Source: Acidobacteriaceae bacterium KBS 89
Lineage (GTDB): Bacteria; Acidobacteriota; Terriglobia; Terriglobales; Acidobacteriaceae
Reading direction: 5' to 3'
Assembly: GCA_000381605.1 (NCBI GenBank)
Contig: KB906756.1
Span: 124,001 to 188,000 of the forward strand
DNA length: 64,000 nt
Shown piece by piece: positions 1 to 9,022 of the stretch. The notes under the pieces were generated by a model. The model saw only the letters and a program-made list of their open reading frames with translations. It was not told where the DNA came from and made no database searches. The first letter of the stretch is position 1; each line of letters begins with the position of its first letter. The position numbers and the translations under genes were made by a program.

Positions 1-499
1 CACCGAAGTTTCCATGCGAATCGCCGGACTGGATGCTCTCTACTGCCCTTCGTAGGGCGCCCGCATCTTGTATCGGCTGAGTCAACACTTGCAACTCGCC
101 TCCCAGTACCATGACCTGCGCACGCTCCGACGGCTTCCGGGACGCCAGCACCTCAAGCGCCCCTTGCTTCGCATCCGCCAGCCGCGTTCCGGCACGCATG
201 CTGAACGAATTGTCGATCGCGATCAGCACCAACCGCTCACTCGCCGCGGCCGACGACCGCCGCACAAATGGATTCGCAAACGCCAGCGCCAATAGCAATA
301 CCAACAACGTCCGCAACGAGAAGAGCAAGAGATAGCGTAACCTGCGATGCCGCGTCGAACTCTGCGTACCGCGCTCAAAGAACATCAGCGAGCTGACCGG
401 CCTCGGTGTCGTGGTATGGCGTCTCAGCAGGTGGATGTATACCGGCAGTCCCACTGCCGCCAAGCCTGCCAGGAACCATGGAGCGAGGAACCCCATCAT
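1..499 (-). CDS. BatA-type vWA membrane protein (N-terminal part, cut by window edge)
   Basis: Partial gene; the visible 166 residues are the N-terminus and the rest lies left of the window. The start MMGFLAPWFLAGL gives a first membrane segment. A short cytoplasmic stretch (HLLRRHTTTPRPVSS) and a second membrane segment near residues 55-75 follow. Next comes a von Willebrand A fold with a MIDAS-like DNSFSMR near residue 90. This is the arrangement of BatA N-terminal domains (aerotolerance operon proteins). The family is thought to work with MoxR and DUF58 partners at the inner membrane; its exact role is unknown. ATG at 499 overlaps the stop of the preceding DUF58 gene by 4 bases (ATGA), so the two are translationally coupled. 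The family assignment is good; function is inferred from the family. Confidence 0.85.
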   Translation of the reverse strand, partial: MMGFLAPWFLAGLAAVGLPVYIHLLRRHTTTPRPVSSLMFFERGTQSSTRHRRLRYLLLFSLRTLLVLLLALAFANPFVRRSSAAASERLVLIAIDNSFSMRAGTRLADAKQGALEVLASRKPSERAQVMVLGGELQVLTQPIQDAGALRRAVESIQSGDSHGNFG

Positions 500-1389
500 C
501 TCCCTCCCGGACGCAGAAACAGGTACTCACTCAACGCCGCATCCAGCGGTTTGTCCGTCACCAGCAGGTGGTAGTCCAGCCCCGCGGCACGAGTGCGCTC
601 CCGCATCTGTTGCAGATGGCCGTCCATCTTCCTGCGATACTCGCCCTTCACGTATTCCGGAATCACCTCCAGCCTCTGTTCGGTCTCCATATCAACAAGA
701 ATCGAAGGCCCTCGCAGCTCCGGTTGTATCTCCTTCGGATCGAGCACGTGAAAGAGCACCACATCACTGCCATGAAATCGCAGCGGCTCGATCGTCTTCA
801 CAATCACCTCTGGCGACTCATAAAAGTCCGAGATCACCAGCACGACTCCGCGCCTGCGCAGAAATTCCTGGAAGTGGGCCAGTGGCTTCATGAAGTCGGT
901 GCGTGCCTTTGGTTCGGCCTGCTCGAGTCCAATCAAAAGGCGATGGAGTTGTCCCGGTCGCGTTGACGGACGGATGTAGTTTCGCACCTCATCGTCAAAC
1001 ACGATCAGCCCAGCCGGATCGCGCTGATTATGGATCGCGAGATAAAACAGCGAGGCTGCCGTATACCGCGCGTAGTCCATCTTCGACACTCGATGCGACC
1101 TATAGTTCATTGAATTGCTCGCATCCAACAGAATCGTCAGCTGGCTATTCGTTTCCCCACGGTAACGTTTCAGATAGCACCGCTCTGTTCGCGCAAAAAG
1201 ATTCCAGTCCACATGCCGCAAATCGTCTCCCGGCGTGTATGCGCGATACTCCGCAAACTCCTGGCTGAAGCCGAAGTCCGGCGAACGATGAAGGCCCGCG
1301 ACGAAGCCATCGACCACAGTCTTCGCGATCAGGTCCAGACCGGAGATACCGGCGAGTACCGCGGGGTCGAGAAAGCGCTGCATCATCAC
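496..1389 (-). CDS. DUF58 domain protein
   Basis: 297 residues, about the normal size of DUF58 proteins. The diagnostic family block is present: YTPGDDLRHVDWNLFART near residues 51-68, then a vWA-like strand LLDASNSMNY near 87-96 carrying a D-x-S-x-S metal site. DUF58 proteins are almost always encoded next to MoxR ATPases and vWA membrane proteins and are presumed partners of the MoxR complex; biochemical function is not established. The start lies at three consecutive ATG codons (1389, 1386, 1383) and overlaps the end of moxR by 4 bases. Its own stop overlaps the BatA start. Confidence 0.92.
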   Translation of the reverse strand: MMMQRFLDPAVLAGISGLDLIAKTVVDGFVAGLHRSPDFGFSQEFAEYRAYTPGDDLRHVDWNLFARTERCYLKRYRGETNSQLTILLDASNSMNYRSHRVSKMDYARYTAASLFYLAIHNQRDPAGLIVFDDEVRNYIRPSTRPGQLHRLLIGLEQAEPKARTDFMKPLAHFQEFLRRRGVVLVISDFYESPEVIVKTIEPLRFHGSDVVLFHVLDPKEIQPELRGPSILVDMETEQRLEVIPEYVKGEYRRKMDGHLQQMRERTRAAGLDYHLLVTDKPLDAALSEYLFLRPGGR

Positions 1390-2414
1390 ACCTCCCTTGG
1401 CGGGGGCATATGCGCCAGCAGACGCTGCAGAATTTCATCCGTATCGATACGTTCCGATTCGGCGTGGAAGTTCAACAGAATGCGATGCCGCAGCACAGGG
1501 AGCACGAGGGCCGTGATGTCGTCGTACGTCACGTGGTACCGTCGCCGCGAAAGCGCCCTTGCCTTCGCCGCCAGCACAATAAACTGCGCCGCGCGAATAC
1601 TGCCGCCATAGTTCACATACTTCTTTACAAAATCCGGAGCATTCGCGCTCTTGTGCCGCGTAGCCCGGACCAGGTCCACCACATATCGTGCAAGCGACTC
1701 ACCAATCGGCACCATCCGAACCAACTGCTGAAACTCAAGCAACTCCTCCGCGCTTGTTACCGCGCTGACCTTGACCACTTTCGTCGCCGTCGTCAGATCG
1801 ACCACCTTAAGTTCATCGCTTGCGCTCAGATAGTCCAGCAGCGTGTTGAACAGAAAGCGGTCAAGTTGCGCCTCGGGCAGCGGATAGGTCCCCTCCAATT
1901 CAATCGGGTTCTGGGTCGCAAGCACGAAGAACGGCGCAGGCAAGTTATAGACGTGTCCCCGCACCGTGCACGACCGCTCCTGCATCGCCTCCAGCATCGC
2001 CGCCTGCGTCTTCGGCGGAGTCCTGTTGATCTCATCTGCAAGCACCACGTTGCCGAAGATCGGTCCCTCGACAAAGGTCCACTTCCTGTGGCCCGTCGTG
2101 ACGTCCTCTTCAATAATGTCCGTCCCTGTGATGTCGGACGGCATCAGGTCCGGAGTGAATTGAATCCGCCTGAAGGAAAGGCCCAGTGTCTCCGCGATGG
2201 TGCGGACCATCAGTGTCTTGGCTGTCCCTGGCATGCCCGTGATGAGACAGTGTCCGCCGACAAACAAGGCGATGAGTATCTGGTCGAGCACCTCATCCTG
2301 CCCCACGATCACCTGTCGTACCTGGGCAAGGATGCCCTCGCGCACCGTCTGAAAACGTTCGATGCGTTGTTGCAGTTGGGTTGCGTCCGCGTTCAGTTCA
2401 ACAGTGGTCTCCAT
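1386..2414 (-). CDS. MoxR family AAA+ ATPase
   Basis: 342 residues. Walker A GMPGTAKT is at residues 60-67 and Walker B VVLADEIN at 123-130, followed by the MoxR hallmark NRTPPKTQAAMLEAMQE. A sensor-1-like block FVLATQNPIE lies near residue 170. MoxR ATPases act as chaperone-like remodelling machines, usually for metal-cofactor insertion or with vWA-domain partners. Here the vWA partners are the flanking DUF58 and BatA genes and the 756-residue membrane protein at 5632-7902. The gene lies 42 bases after the TPR protease and overlaps DUF58 by 4 bases. The family call is secure; the substrate is unknown. Confidence 0.95.
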   Translation of the reverse strand: METTVELNADATQLQQRIERFQTVREGILAQVRQVIVGQDEVLDQILIALFVGGHCLITGMPGTAKTLMVRTIAETLGLSFRRIQFTPDLMPSDITGTDIIEEDVTTGHRKWTFVEGPIFGNVVLADEINRTPPKTQAAMLEAMQERSCTVRGHVYNLPAPFFVLATQNPIELEGTYPLPEAQLDRFLFNTLLDYLSASDELKVVDLTTATKVVKVSAVTSAEELLEFQQLVRMVPIGESLARYVVDLVRATRHKSANAPDFVKKYVNYGGSIRAAQFIVLAAKARALSRRRYHVTYDDITALVLPVLRHRILLNFHAESERIDTDEILQRLLAHMPPPREV

Positions 2415-2456
2415 TGATTGGCGTCCCTCTCTCGCAATTTTTGTACTGAGAAGTGC

Positions 2457-4709
2457 TCAGTTTTTGTCCGGCTTGCTTGTGTCCGTGCCTTTGCTCCCTG
2501 CTGATTTGATCTGTAACAACAACTTCTGTGCCGGGCGAAAGCCAGGCGCTGCTTCGAGCGCCAGCAGCACATTCTCCTCGGCCTTTTCCTTCTCCCCTGC
2601 TGCAAAGTACGCCTGCGCCAGGTTGAACTGCGCCGAGGCTCTGTCCAGCGGCTTCAGTGCGACGACTGCCGTGTATTCTCGCACTGCTCCTGGATAGTTG
2701 CCCTGAGCAAGCCACAACTCTCCCAAATGACGATGCAGACCTTCGGCTTCCGGATAGATATAGTTGATTCGATCCAGCGTCGCAGCGGCCTCTTTCGCGT
2801 GACCTAGTCCCTCCTCGAGCGAAGCAAGCTTCGTCAGAGTCTCCGGGGCTTGGCCGCCCATCTTTTCGTACCCGGTCAACGTAGTCATAGCACCCTGCTT
2901 GTCGTCCTTCGCAAGTTGAGCCGCCGCGAGAAACTCGTATGCATTCGCATCTCCCACATACTCCGGGTACAGACGTAATACCTCTGGGGCCGCCTTGACT
3001 ACGGCATCGTTCTGGTTTGCTTTCGCCAAGGCTACGAGTTCCTTCAGACCCTTGGCCCATGAGTTGAAGTTCGCCGCAGTCTGTCCGACACGCTTATCCA
3101 GCCAGGCCATGTAGTCTTTGTCGAACTCCTCCGGCGACATTTGAAGATCTTTTTGAATGACCTCCGGCGTGGTTTTCAACGTTGCGAACGAATGCACCAT
3201 TTCAAGGAGTTTGTCGTCTCCCCATCTCTGCTTGATATAGTCGCAGATACTGCCCGCCTGAAAGTAGGAGACCAGCACCTGCGACGGATAGTCCGGAAAG
3301 ATGAACCCTCGATCCATCTGCGCCACGGGCAGCAGCTTCTTGTCGCGGATTGCGAGCAGTATCTCCGGCGTTAGCCGGTCACCCCACTCCGGCGACACCT
3401 CCCCTTCCTCATGCACGGCCAGCCCCTCGGTAAACCACCGCGGAACACGATGGTTCGTCGCTGACAGAATGTATACGTGGCTCATCTCATGCCACAGCGT
3501 GCTGCCCCAGTTGAAATCTCCCGGCTTCCTTCCTGATGGACTGTCCATCGCCACCACTTGACCGAAGGTCACTCCCAGCGCTCCCAGCCCCGGCATCCCC
3601 ATTGTTCGCACCGCAAAATCCTCATGGTCGGGATATACCTCAAGCTGAACTGGCCCCTGCAGCTTGGTCTTGTATTTTTTCTCGTAGGTTGCGATGGCCT
3701 TGTGCAGCTCAGCCTCAAAGTACGGCCTGAGTAACTCGGCTTCGTTTTTGCGGAGCTTCAAAATCGTCGCATCGTCGCGAAAGATGACGAAGTTCTTGTA
3801 ACTATCCAGGAGTCGCAGGCTGTTCACAGTGGCCGCATCGCGCTGCCCGTTGTTGTAGGCCATCTCCAGCTGCTTCAGTGGCTCCTCTTCCTGGCCCAAT
3901 CGCATCAGGTTGATGCCTAATTGCGAGCGAGCAGCCCACAACTTTGGATCAGCCTCAATCGCCTTGCGATAGTACTTCACCCCGTCTTCATAGCGCATGT
4001 GCAGCACAAGATGGCGGCCCACCAATGCATACCCTTCGCCATACGAGGGATTCACCGTGTGTATCTTCGCAAACCAGGCCTCGGACTCCGAGGTCCGATC
4101 CGCCAGCACGTCCACCGCCGCCCTCACCGCCATCGCCTGCAACGCTTCACTAGAAAGCGCAATCGCCCTGTCCGCCTCATCCACTGCTTCGTTACTGTTC
4201 GCATCTTCAAGCGCAAGGTTCGCCATCAGTTCATGCGCTTCCACCAACTTCGGGTCCAGCAGTAACGCCTTCGCCGCATACTCATCGGCTTTGCTGTCGA
4301 AGCCATCTGCGCTCACCAACGCCAGCCCCAGATACGCCTGCGCATTTGCCGGGTCCCGCTTAAGCGCCTCGTTGAACAGGTCGACTGCGTCTTTGTTATT
4401 GAAGCGATCGTGCAACAGCAAGCCCCAGCGCACGCGATAGATTGCCTTACTCCCCGGCTGTGCAACCGCGAGCCGAAACGCCTCATTCGCCTGGTCGTAC
4501 TGCTCCAATCCCCAGAACCCCTCAGCCCGCAGATAGACATCGCCACTCCGGCTCAGCGTCTCGTAACAAGCGCTCGCGTCCACGCGTCGCCCATGTTTGC
4601 GCAGCTCCTTGCAGCTATCGAGGGTGGCCGTAACAGGCGCAGCCCAGCAGCGTCCTAAACCGGCCAACGCCAGCGCAAGCAGAACGCCGCATCTGCTGAA
4701 CAAGGTCAC
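2457..4709 (-). CDS. Secreted TPR-repeat protein with gluzincin metalloprotease domain
   Basis: 750 residues. A signal peptide (MTLFSRCGVLLALALAGLGRC) is followed by a tract of tetratricopeptide-like helices (about residues 30-300). A peptidase MA-like domain then carries HEMSH at about 403-407 and a downstream EGLAVHEEG that supplies the third zinc ligand of HExxH gluzincins. A second TPR block (about 560-740) has repeats such as AQFNLAQAYFAAGEKEKAEE. The protein is probably periplasmic or surface exposed. The ATG overlaps the upstream stop by 4 bases. An active zinc protease is inferred from the intact HExxH...E set; the substrate is unknown. TPR-peptidase proteins of this layout occur in Acidobacteriota and delta-proteobacteria, sometimes with BatA-type genes. 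Confidence 0.85.
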   Translation of the reverse strand: MTLFSRCGVLLALALAGLGRCWAAPVTATLDSCKELRKHGRRVDASACYETLSRSGDVYLRAEGFWGLEQYDQANEAFRLAVAQPGSKAIYRVRWGLLLHDRFNNKDAVDLFNEALKRDPANAQAYLGLALVSADGFDSKADEYAAKALLLDPKLVEAHELMANLALEDANSNEAVDEADRAIALSSEALQAMAVRAAVDVLADRTSESEAWFAKIHTVNPSYGEGYALVGRHLVLHMRYEDGVKYYRKAIEADPKLWAARSQLGINLMRLGQEEEPLKQLEMAYNNGQRDAATVNSLRLLDSYKNFVIFRDDATILKLRKNEAELLRPYFEAELHKAIATYEKKYKTKLQGPVQLEVYPDHEDFAVRTMGMPGLGALGVTFGQVVAMDSPSGRKPGDFNWGSTLWHEMSHVYILSATNHRVPRWFTEGLAVHEEGEVSPEWGDRLTPEILLAIRDKKLLPVAQMDRGFIFPDYPSQVLVSYFQAGSICDYIKQRWGDDKLLEMVHSFATLKTTPEVIQKDLQMSPEEFDKDYMAWLDKRVGQTAANFNSWAKGLKELVALAKANQNDAVVKAAPEVLRLYPEYVGDANAYEFLAAAQLAKDDKQGAMTTLTGYEKMGGQAPETLTKLASLEEGLGHAKEAAATLDRINYIYPEAEGLHRHLGELWLAQGNYPGAVREYTAVVALKPLDRASAQFNLAQAYFAAGEKEKAEENVLLALEAAPGFRPAQKLLLQIKSAGSKGTDTSKPDKN

Positions 4710-5635
4710 TTCTCCAGCTCCTCCTGCACCGCCGCCAACTGTAATAACGCCTCGGTCAGTTGCTTTTTGTACTCGCCCGGCTCCATGGCCGCCTTCTGGT
4801 ACTTCAGCGCATCGATTTTCTGTTCCAGTTCCTCCTTCTTCGCCAGGAGGTCTCGCTTCGCCGGATCATTCATTGCCGCCTGGCTCGCTCCAATGCGCAC
4901 CACCGTCATGCTCGACATCAACGCGCCCTCTTTGCCCTGCGCTGCGCCCACGCGAACGGCTTCGCCCCGCCCCGTATCCTGAAACACAGCGTGTTCTGTA
5001 GCCAACCGCTTTTGCGACTCGTAAAACGCAGCCGTCTTACGGTCGGCATACTGGAACGCCTCCATCGCACTGATCGAATCGCTCTTGTCCACATCCGCTG
5101 TCGGGTCCTGCAGGGCCTCCACCCAGTACCGGGCGAATACAGTCGCATTCTTCTCTGTCCCCGTCTTCGTTGCCGCGATAACGCCCCGACCTGAACGCTC
5201 CAACGCAACCACCGAGCCACCGCTCGCGCTGGTGGTATTCACCACGAGCTGACGCCGCGCCAGCACCCGGTCGCACATCGCCGCCAGATCTGCTGCCGAT
5301 ACGTCTGGTCCCACCAGGTTGAACTTGTACTCGACACTATCGAACGATCCGTGTCCGATCAACGTCAGGACGAAATCGTCTTCCGGCTTCGCCTCCCGAG
5401 CGACCGCGGCCATCGTCTCTGTCAATCGCACTCGTGTTGCATCCTTTCCCATCAGCGTGTAAACATGCGCCCCGCTCGACGCCTTGAACACCTTGTCCAG
5501 GTCCTTAGCCGACGCCGTAAAACGCTGCTCATAGTCCGGCTCTCCACCAATCCCCGCAACTGTGACGTAGTACACACTCGCCCGCACTGGCAGCACAGTC
5601 ATTAGCAGTCCGCATACTCCAATGGCGAGCCTCAT
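4706..5635 (-). CDS. Caspase/C13-fold-like secreted protein, probably non-catalytic
   Basis: The start is set at ATG 5635, which overlaps the upstream stop by 4 bases (ATGA), giving 309 residues. An N-terminal signal peptide (MRLAIGVCGLLMTVLPVRAS) is followed by a strand pattern resembling caspase/legumain (clan CD) folds. VLTLIGHGSFDS near residue 92 would hold the catalytic histidine. Where the next strand should end in a catalytic cysteine (DxCxSG-like), the sequence reads VVNTTSASGGS, with no cysteine. The C-terminal 60 residues (KRDLLAKKEELEQKIDALK) form a coiled coil. The clan CD relation is my reading of the pattern, not a certain hit; a structural or scaffold role in the operon is inferred. 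Confidence 0.6.
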   Translation of the reverse strand: MRLAIGVCGLLMTVLPVRASVYYVTVAGIGGEPDYEQRFTASAKDLDKVFKASSGAHVYTLMGKDATRVRLTETMAAVAREAKPEDDFVLTLIGHGSFDSVEYKFNLVGPDVSAADLAAMCDRVLARRQLVVNTTSASGGSVVALERSGRGVIAATKTGTEKNATVFARYWVEALQDPTADVDKSDSISAMEAFQYADRKTAAFYESQKRLATEHAVFQDTGRGEAVRVGAAQGKEGALMSSMTVVRIGASQAAMNDPAKRDLLAKKEELEQKIDALKYQKAAMEPGEYKKQLTEALLQLAAVQEELEK

Positions 5636-7902
5636 ATCACCCCCCACTTGCGCCGCAGGAGCCACTCCGCAGACATCAATCCCAACAGCATCAGAAATAC
5701 GATGGGCATGTTCCAGAGCTCTTTGGTGTCACGTACCGAGATCCCCGCCTCCGAGTACGAGATTTCGCTCGGCAGTCGTCTCAACTCTTCGGCCTTCCAA
5801 TATCGCCCACCGGTCTGCGACGACAGCTTCTCGAGCAGCTCGCGGTTCTGTTCTGTGTGGAAGTTTTCGGCAACGCCATCAGTGCGCTCGAACGTCAGCA
5901 CGTCTCGCCCCAACTCTTCTGTACCGCGCGTCGCCGTCACCTCAACCACATAAGATCCAGGCTTCTCCGCGGTCCACTCTGCTTGAAAGGATCCGGCATT
6001 GTTCGGCACCGGCCGCATATCAACCAGAGCCGAGGCGCCCGCAGGTCCAATCATGTGCGCCACCACCCGCGCGTCAGGAGCGGGCACATACTCCTTGTCC
6101 CGCACCATCGCCGAAAGATGCACTCGCCCGTCATCCATCAGTCTCTGCACCGGCATCGACGCAACTACTCGCCCAGGAGAGTCCGCCGCCACCCACCGCA
6201 ATAACTGCTGCCAGAAAAGATCATGCGTCGGATCACCAAGCGCCTGGTTCATCTGCCATCGCCATGTTCCCGACGTGGCCATGACCGCGGTCCGTCCCCT
6301 GCCATAGTTTTGTGTGACCAGCAAAGGCAGCTTGGCCCGCCCGGCGTTCATCTCCGCCAGCACGGTCGCGCCGGGCTTCGGAGCTCCCGCTTCCTGGTAG
6401 TCCATCATGTACGGCAGCTTTTTCCATCGCTCGACGTTCTTCGCCGGGTCATCGACCAGCCGCGTAACTGCACTCTCTGCCCCCGCAGCCGTTAGCTGTG
6501 CCGTAGCGGGTTCGCGATGAAACGTGTTTTTTCCACTTGGAAGAAAGGTTGGGACCAGCTCCGTTACGCTTGATGCGCCCCATCCTCCATCCGAGAGCGC
6601 AAACCGGCCTCCCAGAAACAGCACTCCGCCACCGCGCTTATCCACAAACTCGCGCAGAAGCTCCTGTTGTCTCGGCGTAAAGTACCCAGCCTCCACCGAT
6701 CCAATAATGATCCCGTCATATTTAAATAGGTTCTCGGCCTTAACCGGAAACCCATCAGCAAGTTCCTGCGGATCGCTGATTCCCTGCCGATAGATCTTGT
6801 TCTCGGTCGTCCGCAGCATCGAGACCACCTGCATCCCATGGTCGTCCTCCGCTGCACGCCGGATGAACTTGTACTCCCACCGCGGTTCCCCTTCCACATA
6901 CAGGATCCGTCGCCGATCTCCACTCACGCTCACCAACCGGGCCATTGCATTGTTCGCAACGTTCTCCTCGCCGCCCAGTGGCTCTAGCGAGAACTGCACG
7001 CGCCTTACCCCCGCCGATCCCGCATTGAAGAAAACCGTCTCCGTCTGAATGGTTCCATCTGGGCCCAGCGTCACGTCCTTCGACGTCACTATCTTGTCCC
7101 CATCCCTTACGGCCAGCACCGTCTTACCGCCTGAATAACCCCGCTCGCGAAAACTCACCGTCGCCTTCATCCGCGAGTCGGCCATTGCCCGCGACGCCAG
7201 ATTCACATCCTCCATCTCAATATCGTGTTTCGTCTGTTCTTTTCCAAACCCCAACGTATGGACCGGCAAGCGACGGTTCCGCAACGCGCTGATCGTCTCG
7301 AGATCCACTCCGCCCCCGTTCTCGCCGCCGTCGCTTAGCAAAACCACGGCTCCCACCGGAAGGTCTGCTGTCTCCGCAGCCAACTGTTTCAACCCATCGT
7401 TGATGTGGGTTGCCGTCGCCGTCGGCTGCAGATCGTCTACCTTCGCGACTCGCCCAATTCCGCCATCCAGCCGATACACTCGAGTTTGGAAGCGCTTCTG
7501 CAAACCGGCAAGAATCCCCGCATTCAACGATCGTATCGCCGCAGCCTCCCGCGAAGCCTTGCCATCGTCTCCGCTATCTGTAATCGCCATGCTTCGTGAA
7601 TCGTCCACCAGCACTGCAATCATGTTCTGCTGCGACTTGAGCTCTGCGACTGTAATCGCCGGCCGCCACAGCAGTATTAACACCAACGTCACCAGTAGTG
7701 ACTGCAGTAGCCATATCGTTCCTGCACGCCATGTGTGCATTATCGGAGCGGCCTCCGACAATCTCGACCGGATTAGCCATCCGAGACCAACAACCGAAGC
7801 GACGATCAACACTGGCAACAACCATCCTGGCCAGGAGCCAAGCAGCACCCATCTGCCTTTTGTGAATACCGGTATTGGGTACTTGAAAAAGAATTCAAAC
7901 AT
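5632..7902 (-). CDS. vWA / glutamine-amidotransferase-like membrane protein
   Basis: The start is placed at MFEFFFKYPIPVF (7902), 756 residues; an in-frame upstream ATG at 7947 would add 15 residues without membrane or fold features. Two membrane helices (about residues 25-45 and 61-79) are followed by a vWA domain with MIDAS DDSRSM at 100-105. Mixed beta domains come next, then a class I glutamine-amidotransferase-like Rossmann domain (YDGIIIGSVEAGYFTPRQQ, then GGGVLFLGG). A final membrane helix (MPIVFLMLLGLMSAEWLL) ends the protein. Most of it is therefore extracytoplasmic. It is the largest vWA protein of the operon and a plausible client or partner of the MoxR ATPase. Its stop overlaps the next start. 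Confidence 0.82.
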   Translation of the reverse strand: MFEFFFKYPIPVFTKGRWVLLGSWPGWLLPVLIVASVVGLGWLIRSRLSEAAPIMHTWRAGTIWLLQSLLVTLVLILLWRPAITVAELKSQQNMIAVLVDDSRSMAITDSGDDGKASREAAAIRSLNAGILAGLQKRFQTRVYRLDGGIGRVAKVDDLQPTATATHINDGLKQLAAETADLPVGAVVLLSDGGENGGGVDLETISALRNRRLPVHTLGFGKEQTKHDIEMEDVNLASRAMADSRMKATVSFRERGYSGGKTVLAVRDGDKIVTSKDVTLGPDGTIQTETVFFNAGSAGVRRVQFSLEPLGGEENVANNAMARLVSVSGDRRRILYVEGEPRWEYKFIRRAAEDDHGMQVVSMLRTTENKIYRQGISDPQELADGFPVKAENLFKYDGIIIGSVEAGYFTPRQQELLREFVDKRGGGVLFLGGRFALSDGGWGASSVTELVPTFLPSGKNTFHREPATAQLTAAGAESAVTRLVDDPAKNVERWKKLPYMMDYQEAGAPKPGATVLAEMNAGRAKLPLLVTQNYGRGRTAVMATSGTWRWQMNQALGDPTHDLFWQQLLRWVAADSPGRVVASMPVQRLMDDGRVHLSAMVRDKEYVPAPDARVVAHMIGPAGASALVDMRPVPNNAGSFQAEWTAEKPGSYVVEVTATRGTEELGRDVLTFERTDGVAENFHTEQNRELLEKLSSQTGGRYWKAEELRRLPSEISYSEAGISVRDTKELWNMPIVFLMLLGLMSAEWLLRRKWGVI

Positions 7903-7957
7903 GCATGGGGGCCTTGCATCTCGAAAAAACCATGCTGCTTCCTCCAACAGCGATCAA

Positions 7958-8752
7958 TTAGTGCGTCATGCCATAAACGATATAGTTCAGCCCCACACGA
8001 AACGCCATGGAAGCAAACTGTTCCGGATAGTCCGGATCATCTGCCCACTCCCACGCGTCGCCCAGGTGCATGTTGTGGCAGATCGCAACTACGATCCGCC
8101 CATGATCGTCGCGGATGGCACGCCACTTCGCTACGTAGCCATCCTTCTCATACGTTCTGCCCGTGCGAATGTACTGCTCCCCGGGCACTTGGAACCTGTC
8201 GTCCATGTCATACAGGACGTGGAAAATTTCGTCCTTGTTTTCGAGATCTTCGACCGGACGGTCCGGAAAGACCTGCCGCATCCCGTTCATGAAGTTCTCC
8301 CAATCCGCTGTTCCATGAAAGTCGTCCACCATCAGGAAGCCGCCCTTCAGCAGATACTCCCGCAACCGCTTCGCCTCCTCATCGGAAAACGACCATGTCT
8401 GCACCTGCACCGCATACACCCAGGGATAATTGAAGATATCGTCCGAGTCCAGATTCACCACCTGCTCCGTTGGCCGCCCCTGGATCCGCGTCAGACGGTT
8501 CAATGCAATCAAAAACTGCCGATCCGCCTTTGGATAGTCCCGTTGCCAGGTCGCCCACCGCCCATAGCCGTATCCTCGATACCCCATGCTTCCCAGGTTG
8601 GAGTTGTAGCTCAGCCGCGACCATGCAAACTCGGCCTTTACGTTGCTTTGCTCAGGCTGATATCCCCAGTCCGCCGTGCGCTGATACGCGCTCCCCACGG
8701 TGCAGCAAACTGCTGCAATCACGGCGATTATCGTTGCCTGGAAAAGCTTCAT
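7958..8752 (-). CDS. DUF4159 domain protein, first gene of the BatA-type operon
   Basis: 264 residues with a signal peptide (MKLFQATIIAVIAAVCCTVGSA). The DUF4159 pattern follows: a Rossmann-like amidotransferase fold with LREYLLKGGFLMVDDFHG and the conserved HVLYDMDDRFQVPG and NYIVYG blocks. Function of the family is unknown. A GGAG ribosome-binding site lies 8 bases before ATG 8752. The gene starts the seven-gene minus-strand operon and is divergent from the multicopper oxidase, so the operon promoter should lie in 8753-9022. Confidence 0.88.
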   Translation of the reverse strand: MKLFQATIIAVIAAVCCTVGSAYQRTADWGYQPEQSNVKAEFAWSRLSYNSNLGSMGYRGYGYGRWATWQRDYPKADRQFLIALNRLTRIQGRPTEQVVNLDSDDIFNYPWVYAVQVQTWSFSDEEAKRLREYLLKGGFLMVDDFHGTADWENFMNGMRQVFPDRPVEDLENKDEIFHVLYDMDDRFQVPGEQYIRTGRTYEKDGYVAKWRAIRDDHGRIVVAICHNMHLGDAWEWADDPDYPEQFASMAFRVGLNYIVYGMTH

Positions 8753-9022
8753 AGGCGGACTCCCCGTAGCAGTGGTATAGGCGCGAGACTATCAGATTTG
8801 CACTTCGCGGCTGGAGTCGTCTCCCCTCCACAGTTCAGGTATAGACGAAACCCACCAACAACATGTTGCATTCCCCTCAAGCTTTCATCCGCAGATTTAC
8901 ATCGTCTCCTCTCCGGCCGACTCCGACCGATCGCCCCAACTTGTAAGCCTAGCCGCTGCATGAGAGTATCCCCTAAGCACACCGCAAGAGTGTGCGTCCA
9001 AGCATCAGGAGATTCCATTTCC

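Noticed and set aside
7400..9022. Very long plus-strand open frame running into the multicopper oxidase
   Set aside because: It is antisense to DUF4159 and the vWA protein, has no domain, and the oxidase has its own Tat-type N-terminus and ribosome-binding site at 9023.
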